The position numbers and the translations under genes are program-made. This document shows positions 54,906 to 62,535 of a stretch of DNA of 64,000 bases, piece after piece (within the stretch, counting starts at the first letter, position 1; each line of letters opens with the position of its first letter). The DNA is from Pseudomonas sp. VD-NE ins (GTDB lineage Bacteria > Pseudomonadota > Gammaproteobacteria > Pseudomonadales > Pseudomonadaceae): the NCBI RefSeq assembly GCF_031882575.1, contig NZ_CP134772.1:5530501-5594500 (forward strand), read 5' to 3'. The notes under the pieces were generated by a model. It saw only the letters and a list, made by a program, of their open reading frames with translations, ran no database searches and had not been told where the DNA came from.

Positions 54906-55505
54906 TCAGACCGCTAACGTCTTGCCATCCACCGCATCACCAATCTTCAGGAAATGCCCGCCCGCCACGTGGTGCAAGGTGCGCAAACCATCGTGCCCTT
55001 CGAAATGCCAGCGCCCGTCGCTGAACACGCGTTCATCGGCCTGGGCGGCGATGACTTCGGCGAGAAACAGGTCGTACTGCTCGTGATTGCGCGGCTCCGG
55101 CAGCAAACGACATTCCAGCCAGGCGACGCAGCCGTCGAGCAGCGGTGCTTCGACTTGTTCGCCGGCAAACGTCTGCAAGCTGTAAGCCTGAAACTTGTCT
55201 TGCCCTTGGGTTTGGCTGATTTCCAGGCCCGACGTATTGCCGACGGTTTGCACGATGTCGGCCTGATTGACGCAAGGGACGTTGAGCACGAAGGTGCCGG
55301 ACGCTTCGAGCAACTGGCGGGTCCAGGTGGATTTATCGAGGACGACGGCGACTTTCGGCGGTTCGAAGTCCAATGGCATCGCCCAAGCGGCGGCCATGAT
55401 ATTGCGCTGGCCGTCGTGGGCGGCGCTGACCAGCACGGTCGGCCCGTGGTTGAGCAAACGGTAGGCTTTGTTCAGGGGCACCGGGCGGCGGTGGGAATCG
55501 CTCAT
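54906..55505 (-). CDS. flavin reductase-like (FMN-binding split barrel) protein
   Basis: 199 aa from the ATG at 55505 (GGAGCAGATCCC before it). 'GPTVLVSAAHDGQRNIMAAA', 'KVAVVLDKSTWTRQLLEASG' and 'FVLNVPCVNQADIVQTVGN' are the split-barrel flavin reductase motifs. It reduces FMN or binds it for an oxygenase partner; none is encoded nearby. 77 bases upstream of the LysE-type gene on the same strand. Confidence 0.88.
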   Translation of the reverse strand: MSDSHRRPVPLNKAYRLLNHGPTVLVSAAHDGQRNIMAAAWAMPLDFEPPKVAVVLDKSTWTRQLLEASGTFVLNVPCVNQADIVQTVGNTSGLEISQTQGQDKFQAYSLQTFAGEQVEAPLLDGCVAWLECRLLPEPRNHEQYDLFLAEVIAAQADERVFSDGRWHFEGHDGLRTLHHVAGGHFLKIGDAVDGKTLAV

Positions 55506-55564
55506 GGGATCTGCTCCGGGGGAAAAGGAGCCGATTGTAGCGCTGCCACTGAAGAAACACAGAA

Positions 55565-55656
55565 CCTGTGGGAGCGAGCCTGCTCGCGAAAGCGGTGTGT
55601 CAGTCAACAGCACTGCTAAGTGAACTGACGCCTTCGCGAGCAGGCTCGCTCCCACA
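55565..55656. repeat. REPIN, family B
   Basis: ACCTGTGGGAGCGAGCCTGC and GCAGGCTCGCTCCCACA arms; located between the flavin reductase gene and the end of the PAS chemoreceptor gene, both on the minus strand. Confidence 0.92.
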
Positions 55657-55671
55657 ATGGATCAGTGGAGA

Positions 55672-56988
55672 TTAGTGGGAGAGTTGATTGGCGAACTGGC
55701 CGACAGCATTCACGACCTTCTGCGCACCATCCTGAATCTCGACAATCACCGTACCCGCCTCTGCCGCCAGCGCCAGCCCCTGTTCGGCCTGAAGCTTGCC
55801 GTCGGTCATCAGCGCCACCGCATTGCGTGCCATTTCCTGGTTCTGCCGCACCACGGTGACGATCTCTTCGGTCGCCTGACTGGTGCGCGAAGCCAGTTGC
55901 CGCACTTCGTCGGCCACCACCGCAAAACCACGGCCCTGCTCACCGGCGCGCGCCGCCTCAATGGCAGCGTTGAGCGCCAGCAGGTTGGTCTGTTCGGCAA
56001 TGCCGCTGATGGTTTTGACGATGGTGCCGATCACCTGCGACTGCTCGTTCAGCGCCTCGATGCCCTCACCCGCCGCCTGCATGTGCCGCGACAGATCACG
56101 CATCACATTCACCGCCTCGGTGACCACGGTGGTGCCACGTTGCGCCGTGCTGTCGGTTTGCTGCGAAGTGCTGTAAGCGATGCTGGCCGCGTCGGCGACG
56201 GCTTGCTCGCGGTTGACCTGATCGGTGATCACCGTGGCGAACTTCACCACTTTGTACAGTTTGTTGTTGGCATCGACCACAGGGTTGTAGGACGCCTCCA
56301 GCCACACCGTACGACCATGGCTGTCGACACGCTTGAAGCGGTCAGCGACGAACTCGCCATTGTTCAGACGACGCCAGAAATTCTGGTACTCGGCGCTGTT
56401 GTATTCTTCCGGAGCGCAGAACGTCCGGTGATGTTTGCCCTTGATCTGCGCCAGGCTGTAACCCATGCCGCTGAGGAAGCGATCGTTGGCGTTCAGCACA
56501 TTGCCGTTGAGGTCGAACTCGATCACCGCCGTCGAACGCACCAACGCCCCGATCAGGTTTTCGTGTTCACGGGAGGCTTCGATAGTGCGGGTCAGGTCGC
56601 TGGCGAACAGCGAAATGTGCTTGATGCGCCCATCCGAAGAACGCACCGGTTGCACGATCGAACGCAGCCACGCTTCTTCACCATTGCCACGCAGCAGGCG
56701 CACGGCACCGGCGAAGTGCTCGCCGCGATTCATGGCATTTTTGAAGCGGTGATGAAATTCGTCAGACTTTACGTGGGCCGGGACGATGTCTTCAATGGCA
56801 CGACCGATCAGGTCCTGACTCTTGTAGAGCATCTCGGTGAGGAAGTTCTGATTGACCGACTGAATGCGCCCGTCGGGCTCAAGGGTCAGCACCAGCATCT
56901 CGCTTTCCAGGCTTTCCTTCACTTGCACAAGGCTGGAGAGTTCTTCACGAAGAGCGGCCAGCTCTTGCTTCAAGCGTTTGTTGAACAT
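55672..56988 (-). CDS. PAS-PAS methyl-accepting protein, BdlA/Aer-like, soluble
   Basis: 438 aa from the ATG at 56988 ('[20 protein letters not shown]'). No transmembrane segment. Two PAS domains: '[20 protein letters not shown]' near residues 40-140 and '[20 protein letters not shown]' with '[20 protein letters not shown]' at 160-260, then an MCP signalling domain ('[20 protein letters not shown]'). This two-PAS soluble design equals BdlA, the biofilm-dispersal receptor of P. aeruginosa (about 417 aa), so a role in redox sensing or biofilm dispersal is plausible. Single gene. Confidence 0.87.
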   Translation of the reverse strand: MFNKRLKQELAALREELSSLVQVKESLESEMLVLTLEPDGRIQSVNQNFLTEMLYKSQDLIGRAIEDIVPAHVKSDEFHHRFKNAMNRGEHFAGAVRLLRGNGEEAWLRSIVQPVRSSDGRIKHISLFASDLTRTIEASREHENLIGALVRSTAVIEFDLNGNVLNANDRFLSGMGYSLAQIKGKHHRTFCAPEEYNSAEYQNFWRRLNNGEFVADRFKRVDSHGRTVWLEASYNPVVDANNKLYKVVKFATVITDQVNREQAVADAASIAYSTSQQTDSTAQRGTTVVTEAVNVMRDLSRHMQAAGEGIEALNEQSQVIGTIVKTISGIAEQTNLLALNAAIEAARAGEQGRGFAVVADEVRQLASRTSQATEEIVTVVRQNQEMARNAVALMTDGKLQAEQGLALAAEAGTVIVEIQDGAQKVVNAVGQFANQLSH

Positions 56989-57183
56989 GGGGAAGTACCG
57001 ATGGGCAGGATAGAAAGCGGGATGCAGCCTAGCCATCGGCCTTGAAAATCTTTTCTGAAGAGCGTTTGCGACCGGTCAGTCAAAAATAATCTCGATAGGC
57101 CATCACCCCTCTCTACTCGCCTACCGGGAAGGTACAAAACCCAACGCTCTGGCCCGGCCACTTCAGGTATTCTCAAGGCAAAT

Positions 57184-57200
57184 TGCAACAACATGTTGCA
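57184..57200. promoter_or_regulatory. candidate operator before gntP
   Basis: TGCAACA-ACA-TGTTGCA, a palindrome with 7-base arms, ends 27 bases before the TTG start. Size fits a LacI- or GntR-type site, but no regulator gene is adjacent. Confidence 0.45.
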
Positions 57201-57227
57201 GCTATCCGCCCGATAAGGAGTCCCGTT

Positions 57228-58598
57228 TTGGATTTATCGACCGCTGCCTGGATGGTTCACGACACCCGCCTGATTCTCTGCTGCCTGCTGGCCATTGCGA
57301 CGATCATCGTGTTGATCAGCGCCACCAGACTTCCGCCGTTTCTATCGATCCTGATCGGCACTTTCATCGCTGGTGTCGGCGCCGGTTTACCGCCCGAAGA
57401 CGTGGCCAAGGCGTTCAGCAAAGGCGCCGGGGCGATTCTCGGTGAAGCGGGGATCATCATTGCGCTGGGTTCGATGCTCGGGGCGCTGATGGCCGAATCC
57501 GGCGCCGCCGACCGCATTGCCTCGACCTTGCTCGGACTGGGCAAAGGCAAGTCGCTGCCGTGGGTCATGGCGCTGGTGGCGATGGTGATTGGCCTGCCGC
57601 TGTTCTTTGAAGTCGGACTGGTGATGATGGTGCCGATCATCTTCGTCATGGCCCGGCGTTCGGGTCAGCCGCTGCTGAAAATCGCCATTCCGGCGCTGGC
57701 CGGGATGACCACGTTGCATGCGCTGATGCCGCCGCATCCGGGGCCGCTGATTGCGGTCAGCGCGTTGCATGCCGACCTCGGGCTGACCATGTTGCTGGGG
57801 TTCAGCATCGCCATCCCGGCGGTGATATTGGCCGGGCCGCTGTACGGCAACTGGCTGTCAAAACGCATGCATGTCGATGAGCCGGCTGAGCTTGGCGCCT
57901 TGTTCAGTGCGCCGCCGAAAGCGCCGCGTCAGCCGAGTTTCGGCATGTCGCTGTTGATCATTTTGTTGCCGGTGCTGCTGATGCTCGGCAGCACTCTGGC
58001 GAAAGTCGCGATGAGCCCTGAAAGCAGCGTCGCTCTGACCCTGAAGTTTCTCGGCGAACCGTTGGTGGCGCTGAGTATTGCGGTGATGGCGGCGGTGATC
58101 TGCCTCGGTTGGGCCAATGGCATGCCCCGTGAAGACGTCGGCGGCACCCTGCGCAAAAGCCTCGCGCCGATTGCCGTGCTGTTGCTGACCATCGGCGCTG
58201 GCGGCGGCTTGAAGCAGACCTTGCTGGATGCCGGCGTCAGTCAGACCATCAGCAAAGTCGCTGAAGGCGCGCATATGCCGTACCTGTTGCTGGCCTGGCT
58301 GATCGCTGTGGCATTGCGTCAGGCCACAGGCTCGGCGACGGTCGCGACGACCACGACGGCGGGGATTCTGGCGCCGATGATGGCAGGGCTCGCTGCGACG
58401 CAAAGTTCGTTGGTGGCGTTGGCGATTGGTGCCGGCTCGGTGTTCTTTTGTCACGTCAACGACGCCGGCTTCTGGATGGTTCGCGAGTACTTTGGCTTGC
58501 AGCTGAAACAGACGATCTGGGTCTGGTCGATCTTGCAAACCATCGTCTCGGTAGTGGGTCTGGCGGGGACGTTGTTGTGGTGGCACTGGCTGACGTAA
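57228..58598 (+). CDS. GntP-family gluconate:H+ symporter
   Basis: 456 aa from the TTG at 57228, chosen because AAGGAG is spaced eight bases before it and the length then fits GntP (about 450). 'LPPFLSILIGTFIAGVGAGL', 'GAILGEAGIIIALGSMLGAL', 'GMTTLHALMPPHPGPLIAVS' and 'GSATVATTTTAGILAPM' are GntP family blocks; about 12-14 membrane segments. Imports gluconate or a related sugar acid. Transcribed alone; no gnt kinase adjacent. Confidence 0.9.
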   Translation: MDLSTAAWMVHDTRLILCCLLAIATIIVLISATRLPPFLSILIGTFIAGVGAGLPPEDVAKAFSKGAGAILGEAGIIIALGSMLGALMAESGAADRIASTLLGLGKGKSLPWVMALVAMVIGLPLFFEVGLVMMVPIIFVMARRSGQPLLKIAIPALAGMTTLHALMPPHPGPLIAVSALHADLGLTMLLGFSIAIPAVILAGPLYGNWLSKRMHVDEPAELGALFSAPPKAPRQPSFGMSLLIILLPVLLMLGSTLAKVAMSPESSVALTLKFLGEPLVALSIAVMAAVICLGWANGMPREDVGGTLRKSLAPIAVLLLTIGAGGGLKQTLLDAGVSQTISKVAEGAHMPYLLLAWLIAVALRQATGSATVATTTTAGILAPMMAGLAATQSSLVALAIGAGSVFFCHVNDAGFWMVREYFGLQLKQTIWVWSILQTIVSVVGLAGTLLWWHWLT

Positions 58599-58600
58599 CG

Positions 58601-58624
58601 GCCTCGGCGGGTTGGCGCCGAGGC
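58601..58624. terminator. hairpin between convergent transporter genes
   Basis: GCCTCGGCG/CGCCGAGGC stem with GGTTGG loop. There is no T-run, so it may act mainly as an end-protecting hairpin. Confidence 0.6.
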
Positions 58625-58637
58625 TGATAACCCGTTT

Positions 58638-59951
58638 TCAGGAACAGGGCGCCACGGATTGGCTGCCGACTCGGGGCATGCGCGCGCCAAAATACGCTGC
58701 GCTGAGGACGCCGACCACGCCCATCACCGCGCAGAACATCACGCAGATCCATGGGCTCCACGGCATCAGTCCGATCAGCAGCAGCGGTGTGATGCTCGCC
58801 CATGCGGCGTAGGCAATGTTGTAGGTGAAGGAAATGCCTGACACGCGGATACGCGCAGGGAACAAACCGACCATCACCGACGGCACAGCGCCGACGACAC
58901 CGCACGCCAGACCAGCAATGGCATACGCCACCCCCACCCAATGGCCGCCCGTGATCAGGCAGCCGTATAGCACGCCGATGCCCAATGGCAGCAGCAAGCT
59001 ATAGAGCATGACCGTGCGCCAGGCACCGATGCGGTCGACCAGCAGTCCGGCAATCACGCAGCCGACATTCAGGAAGACGATGCCCAATGCACTGAGCGCG
59101 AACGTGTGGCTGGCGGTCATGCCGAAGGTTTTCTGCATCATGGTCGGTGTGATGACGACGAACACCACCACCGCCGAGGTCAGCACGCAGGTCAGCAACA
59201 TCGCCGGCAGCATCGCCAGCCGGTGCTCACGCAGCACCGTGCGCAACGGCAGTTCGACCCGCGCTTCACGCTGCGCTTCCATGGCCATGAACACCGGGGT
59301 TTCGCTCAGCCAGCGGCGCAGGTAAACGCCGATCACACCAAAAACGCCACCGAGCAGGAACGGATAGCGCCAGGCGTAATCAAGGATTTCCTCCGGGGTG
59401 AACACCTGTGCAAGGAACGTCGCGGTCAACGCGCCGATCAGGTAACCGAAAGTCAGGCCAGCCTGCAAAGAGCCCAAGGCATAACCGCGATGACCGGCCG
59501 GTGCGTGCTCGGCGACGAACACCCAGGCGCTCGGCACCTCACCGCCCACCGCTGCACCTTGCAGGATGCGCAGCGCCAGCAACAGCAGCGGTGCGAAGTA
59601 ACCGATCTGCGCGTAGGTCGGCATGATCCCGATCAGCAGGCACGGCAGCGCCATCATCAGGATGCTCAGGCTGAAGACCTTCTTGCGCCCGAGTTTGTCG
59701 GCGAAATGCGCCATCAGAATCCCGCCCAGCGGCCGCGCCAGGTAGCCAGTGACGAAAATTCCGAAGCTTTGCAGCAGACGCAGCCACTCGGGCATTTCCG
59801 GCGGGAAGAACAGCTGGCTGAGGGTCAGGGCGAAGAAGACGAAGATGATGAAATCGTAGATTTCCAGCGCGCCGCCAAGGGCCGCAAGGCCGAGGGTCTT
59901 GTAGTCGGAACGGCTGAACGGCGCGGGTTTGGCCGGGGATTGGGCAGTCAT
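58638..59951 (-). CDS. MFS metabolite:H+ symporter (MHS family)
   Basis: 437 aa from the ATG at 59951. 'LGGALEIYDFIIFVFFALTL' (TM1 with the MHS Glu-Tyr-Asp), 'GYLARPLGGILMAHFADKLG' and 'RKKVFSLSILMMALPCLLIG' (MFS loop 2-3) and 'QGAAVGGEVPSAWVFVAEHA' are MHS hallmarks. Likely imports a carboxylate or osmolyte. Monocistronic, convergent with gntP. Confidence 0.87.
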   Translation of the reverse strand: MTAQSPAKPAPFSRSDYKTLGLAALGGALEIYDFIIFVFFALTLSQLFFPPEMPEWLRLLQSFGIFVTGYLARPLGGILMAHFADKLGRKKVFSLSILMMALPCLLIGIMPTYAQIGYFAPLLLLALRILQGAAVGGEVPSAWVFVAEHAPAGHRGYALGSLQAGLTFGYLIGALTATFLAQVFTPEEILDYAWRYPFLLGGVFGVIGVYLRRWLSETPVFMAMEAQREARVELPLRTVLREHRLAMLPAMLLTCVLTSAVVVFVVITPTMMQKTFGMTASHTFALSALGIVFLNVGCVIAGLLVDRIGAWRTVMLYSLLLPLGIGVLYGCLITGGHWVGVAYAIAGLACGVVGAVPSVMVGLFPARIRVSGISFTYNIAYAAWASITPLLLIGLMPWSPWICVMFCAVMGVVGVLSAAYFGARMPRVGSQSVAPCS

Positions 59952-60301
59952 GGCAAAGAACTCTGGATCAGGCAAAAAACCAAGGCGCCCATGGTCTACG
60001 CAAATGGCCGGATGGACAACCCGTTAGACCATAGTCCCGGTTTTGCAAAAGCTGCTCACAAAGCATCGGCAGTTGAATTACTGTTATTGCCTGTCCAGCG
60101 AGGCGACGCCAGCGCCGATCAATCGCAGTGAACCCCATGTGGGAGCGAGCCTGCTCGCGAAAGCGTCAGTTCAGGCAACCTCAATGTTGAATGTGCCGAC
60201 CTCTTCGCGAGCAGGCTCGCTCCCACAGGGATCTCTGTGTTGTCGAGATCGACGAGCGTTCCCGCGGACCACAATAACCATAAAAATCCGAGGTACTCCC
60301 T
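59952..60301. other. 350-base gap between MHS and atoE-like genes
   Basis: Holds a family B REPIN (60137-60228). The remaining stretch shows no gene or strong promoter motif. GAGGTACTCC precedes the downstream GTG start. Confidence 0.5.
60137..60228. repeat. REPIN, family B
   Basis: ATGTGGGAGCGAGCCTGCTC and GAGCAGGCTCGCTCCCACA arms around GTTCAGGCAACCTCAATGTT. Confidence 0.92.
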
Positions 60302-61720
60302 GTGGCCGTTGATATCGAAGATAGCCGCTCTGCGCGCTTTGCCCTGCGCTGTTCCAATTTTGCCGAACGCTGGTTCCCCGACTCCTGGGTATTCGCCGCG
60401 CTGGCCGTGATCATCGTCGCCCTGGCCACCCTGGCCATGGGCGCCAAACCCACCGATGCCGCGATGGCGTTCGGCGACGGCTTCTGGAGCCTGATTCCGT
60501 TCACCATGCAAATGGCCTTTGTGGTGATTGGCGGCTACGTGGTCGCCAGCTCCCCACCCGCTGTAAAACTGATTGACCGGTTAGCACGGATCCCGAAAAA
60601 CGGCCGCTCCGCCGTGGCCTGGGTGGCGCTGATCTCGATGGTCGCGTCCCTGCTCAATTGGGGCTTGTCGCTGGTGTTCGGCGGTTTGCTGGTGCGCGCC
60701 CTCGCCCGCCGCACTGATCTGAAAATGGATTACCGTGCCGCCGGCGCCGCTGCCTATCTGGGCCTTGGCGCGGTATGGGCGCTGGGTCTGTCGTCGTCGG
60801 CTGCGCAGTTGCAGGCCAACCCGGCCAGCCTGCCGCCGTCGATCCTGTCGATCACTGGGGTGATTCCGTTCACCGAAACGATTTTCCTCTGGCAGTCGGG
60901 CGTGATGTTGCTGGCGCTGATCGTGATCTCGATCATCATCGCCTACGCCACCGCCCCCGGGCCGAACTCGGCGCGTGACGCCAAGGCCTGCGGCATCGAC
61001 CCGGCCTTCAATCTGCCTCCGCTGCAACCGCGCACCCGTCCAGGTGAATGGCTGGAACACAGTCCACTGCTGATCATTGTGCTGGTGCTGTTGGCGGCGG
61101 GATGGCTGTTCCACGAGTTTTCGACCAAACCGGCGATCACCGCGATTTCCGGCCTCAATACCTACAACTTCCTGTTCATCATGCTCGGCGCCTTGCTGCA
61201 CTGGCGTCCGCGCAGCTTCCTCGATGCCGTCGCCCGTGCGGTGCCGACCACCACCGGCGTGTTGATCCAGTTCCCGCTGTACGGCTCGATTGCCGCACTG
61301 ATGACGACGGTCAAAGGTGCAGATGCGCAAACCCTGGCGCACCACATCTCGACCTTCTTCGTCAGCATCGCCTCCCACGACACCTATGCGCTGTTGATGG
61401 GCGTGTACTCGGCGATTCTTGGCTTCTTCATCCCGTCCGGCGGCGGTAAGTGGATCATTGAAGCGCCGTACGTGATGCAAGTCGCCAATGACCTGCAATA
61501 CCACCTCGGCTGGGCGGTGCAAATCTACAACGCCGCCGAAGCACTGCCGAACCTGATCAACCCCTTCTACATGCTGCCGTTGCTGGGCGTACTGGGGCTG
61601 AAGGCGCGGGATCTGATCGGTTTCTCGTTCGTGCAATTGCTGGTGCACACGCCGCTGGTGCTGCTGTTGCTGTGGGCGCTGGGGACGACATTGGCGTATA
61701 CGCCGCCGGTGATGCCGTAA
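60302..61720 (+). CDS. short-chain fatty acid transporter, AtoE-like
   Basis: 472 aa, GTG start giving 'MAVDIEDSRSARFALRCSNF'. 'AERWFPDSWVFAALAVIIVA', 'NWGLSLVFGGLLVRALARRT', and 'GGGKWIIEAPYVMQVANDLQ' followed by 'QIYNAAEALPNLINPFYMLP' are characteristic of AtoE/TIGR00366 carriers. About 12 hydrophobic segments. Imports butyrate-type short acids. No atoDAB genes nearby. Confidence 0.9.
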   Translation: MAVDIEDSRSARFALRCSNFAERWFPDSWVFAALAVIIVALATLAMGAKPTDAAMAFGDGFWSLIPFTMQMAFVVIGGYVVASSPPAVKLIDRLARIPKNGRSAVAWVALISMVASLLNWGLSLVFGGLLVRALARRTDLKMDYRAAGAAAYLGLGAVWALGLSSSAAQLQANPASLPPSILSITGVIPFTETIFLWQSGVMLLALIVISIIIAYATAPGPNSARDAKACGIDPAFNLPPLQPRTRPGEWLEHSPLLIIVLVLLAAGWLFHEFSTKPAITAISGLNTYNFLFIMLGALLHWRPRSFLDAVARAVPTTTGVLIQFPLYGSIAALMTTVKGADAQTLAHHISTFFVSIASHDTYALLMGVYSAILGFFIPSGGGKWIIEAPYVMQVANDLQYHLGWAVQIYNAAEALPNLINPFYMLPLLGVLGLKARDLIGFSFVQLLVHTPLVLLLLWALGTTLAYTPPVMP

Positions 61721-61732
61721 TTTGAAGAGGTT

Positions 61733-61754
61733 GCACCTGCCTTAGTGCAGGTGC
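61733..61754. terminator. hairpin between atoE-like and hepT-like genes
   Basis: GCACCTGC/GCAGGTGC stem with CTTAGT loop in the 36-base gap between convergent genes; no T-run. Confidence 0.6.
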
Positions 61755-61756
61755 GA

Positions 61757-62101
61757 TCAGTTCTGTTCGGTAGGGAGTACCGTTAATAGCTCGGGCAAAG
61801 CGACCTGAACCGTTTCCCACACTACATCCAGATTGATATCGAAGTAGCCATGAGCGATTCGATTACGCATTCCGCGCATGCTCCGCCATGGAATTTGCGT
61901 GTTCTGAGCAGTGAACTCGGGATAACGATCCATCACCTTGGTAGCCGCCTCGCCAATGATGACCAGACTCATAATGACTGCTTGCTGCGTTCGCTTGTCT
62001 TCGGCGAACTCTTCCTTATTCAGGCCTTCGATAAATATCAACGCATCGCTCGCGGCCTGCCGCATATGTTCGAGGTAATCGCCGAGCCGGTTTTCGATCA
62101 T
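61757..62101 (-). CDS. HEPN-family toxin, HepT-like
   Basis: 114 aa, all-helical. The catalytic HEPN motif RX4HXY is present: 'MRGMRNRIAHGYFDINLD' (Arg-Asn-Arg-Ile-Ala-His-Gly-Tyr). By family knowledge HepT is an RNase toxin whose Tyr is AMPylated by MntA. Start overlaps the mntA-like stop by four bases. Toxicity is inferred. Confidence 0.85.
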   Translation of the reverse strand: MIENRLGDYLEHMRQAASDALIFIEGLNKEEFAEDKRTQQAVIMSLVIIGEAATKVMDRYPEFTAQNTQIPWRSMRGMRNRIAHGYFDINLDVVWETVQVALPELLTVLPTEQN

Positions 62102-62388
62102 ACGGGACGAGCCTGATCCAGAACCTGCTGCCGAAACTTCAGCGGTAGATCTCCTGGTGTCAGCAGATCGACAGTCACGCCTAACAAGTCCTCGAGCTCC
62201 ACTTGCAGCCCACCGAGATCGAACAAGGTGGTACCGGGAAGTGGATCGACCAATAAGTCCAGATCACTGCCTTCCAGATCAGTCCCCAGTGCGGCGGAGC
62301 CAAATACACGGGGATTGGCCACACGGAATCTTCCGACAACCTCACGGATGGCAACGCGTTGCAAATCAAGAGCAGTGGAAGGCTTCAT
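62098..62388 (-). CDS. MntA-like nucleotidyltransferase antitoxin
   Basis: 96 aa. Minimal nucleotidyltransferase: 'VFGSAALGTDLEGSDLDLLV' holds the GSx10DxD motif. It should neutralise the HEPN protein encoded downstream by adding AMP to its Tyr. First gene of the pair on the minus strand. Confidence 0.87.
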   Translation of the reverse strand: MKPSTALDLQRVAIREVVGRFRVANPRVFGSAALGTDLEGSDLDLLVDPLPGTTLFDLGGLQVELEDLLGVTVDLLTPGDLPLKFRQQVLDQARPV

Positions 62389-62457
62389 GGCGCACCCTGG
62401 CCAGATTCATTAATGCAGCAGTCTAGCAGTGCTGAAGGGCGCTAGACACCGCACCGT

Positions 62458-62475
62458 TTGTAACTCAACCGTCAC
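62458..62475 (+). promoter_or_regulatory. weak PHO-box-like sequence before the phosphoesterase gene
   Basis: TTGTAAC-TCAA-CCGTCAC: two 7-mers separated by four bases as in PHO boxes, matching CTGTCAT at 4 and 5 of 7 positions. About 60 bases before the start. Confidence 0.25.
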
Positions 62476-62535
62476 ATCCCCTTGCTAGCGTCCGCCCGAA
62501 ACATACTGAAACATTTAAGCAAAACGGGCTGAGAC

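Noticed and set aside
55657-57045. 462-codon plus-strand frame over the PAS chemoreceptor gene
   Set aside because: The minus strand encodes an unmistakable MCP signalling domain.
59106-60131. 341-codon plus-strand frame over the MHS transporter gene
   Set aside because: Gln/Arg/His-rich composition typical of shadows; the MHS gene on the minus strand explains the region.
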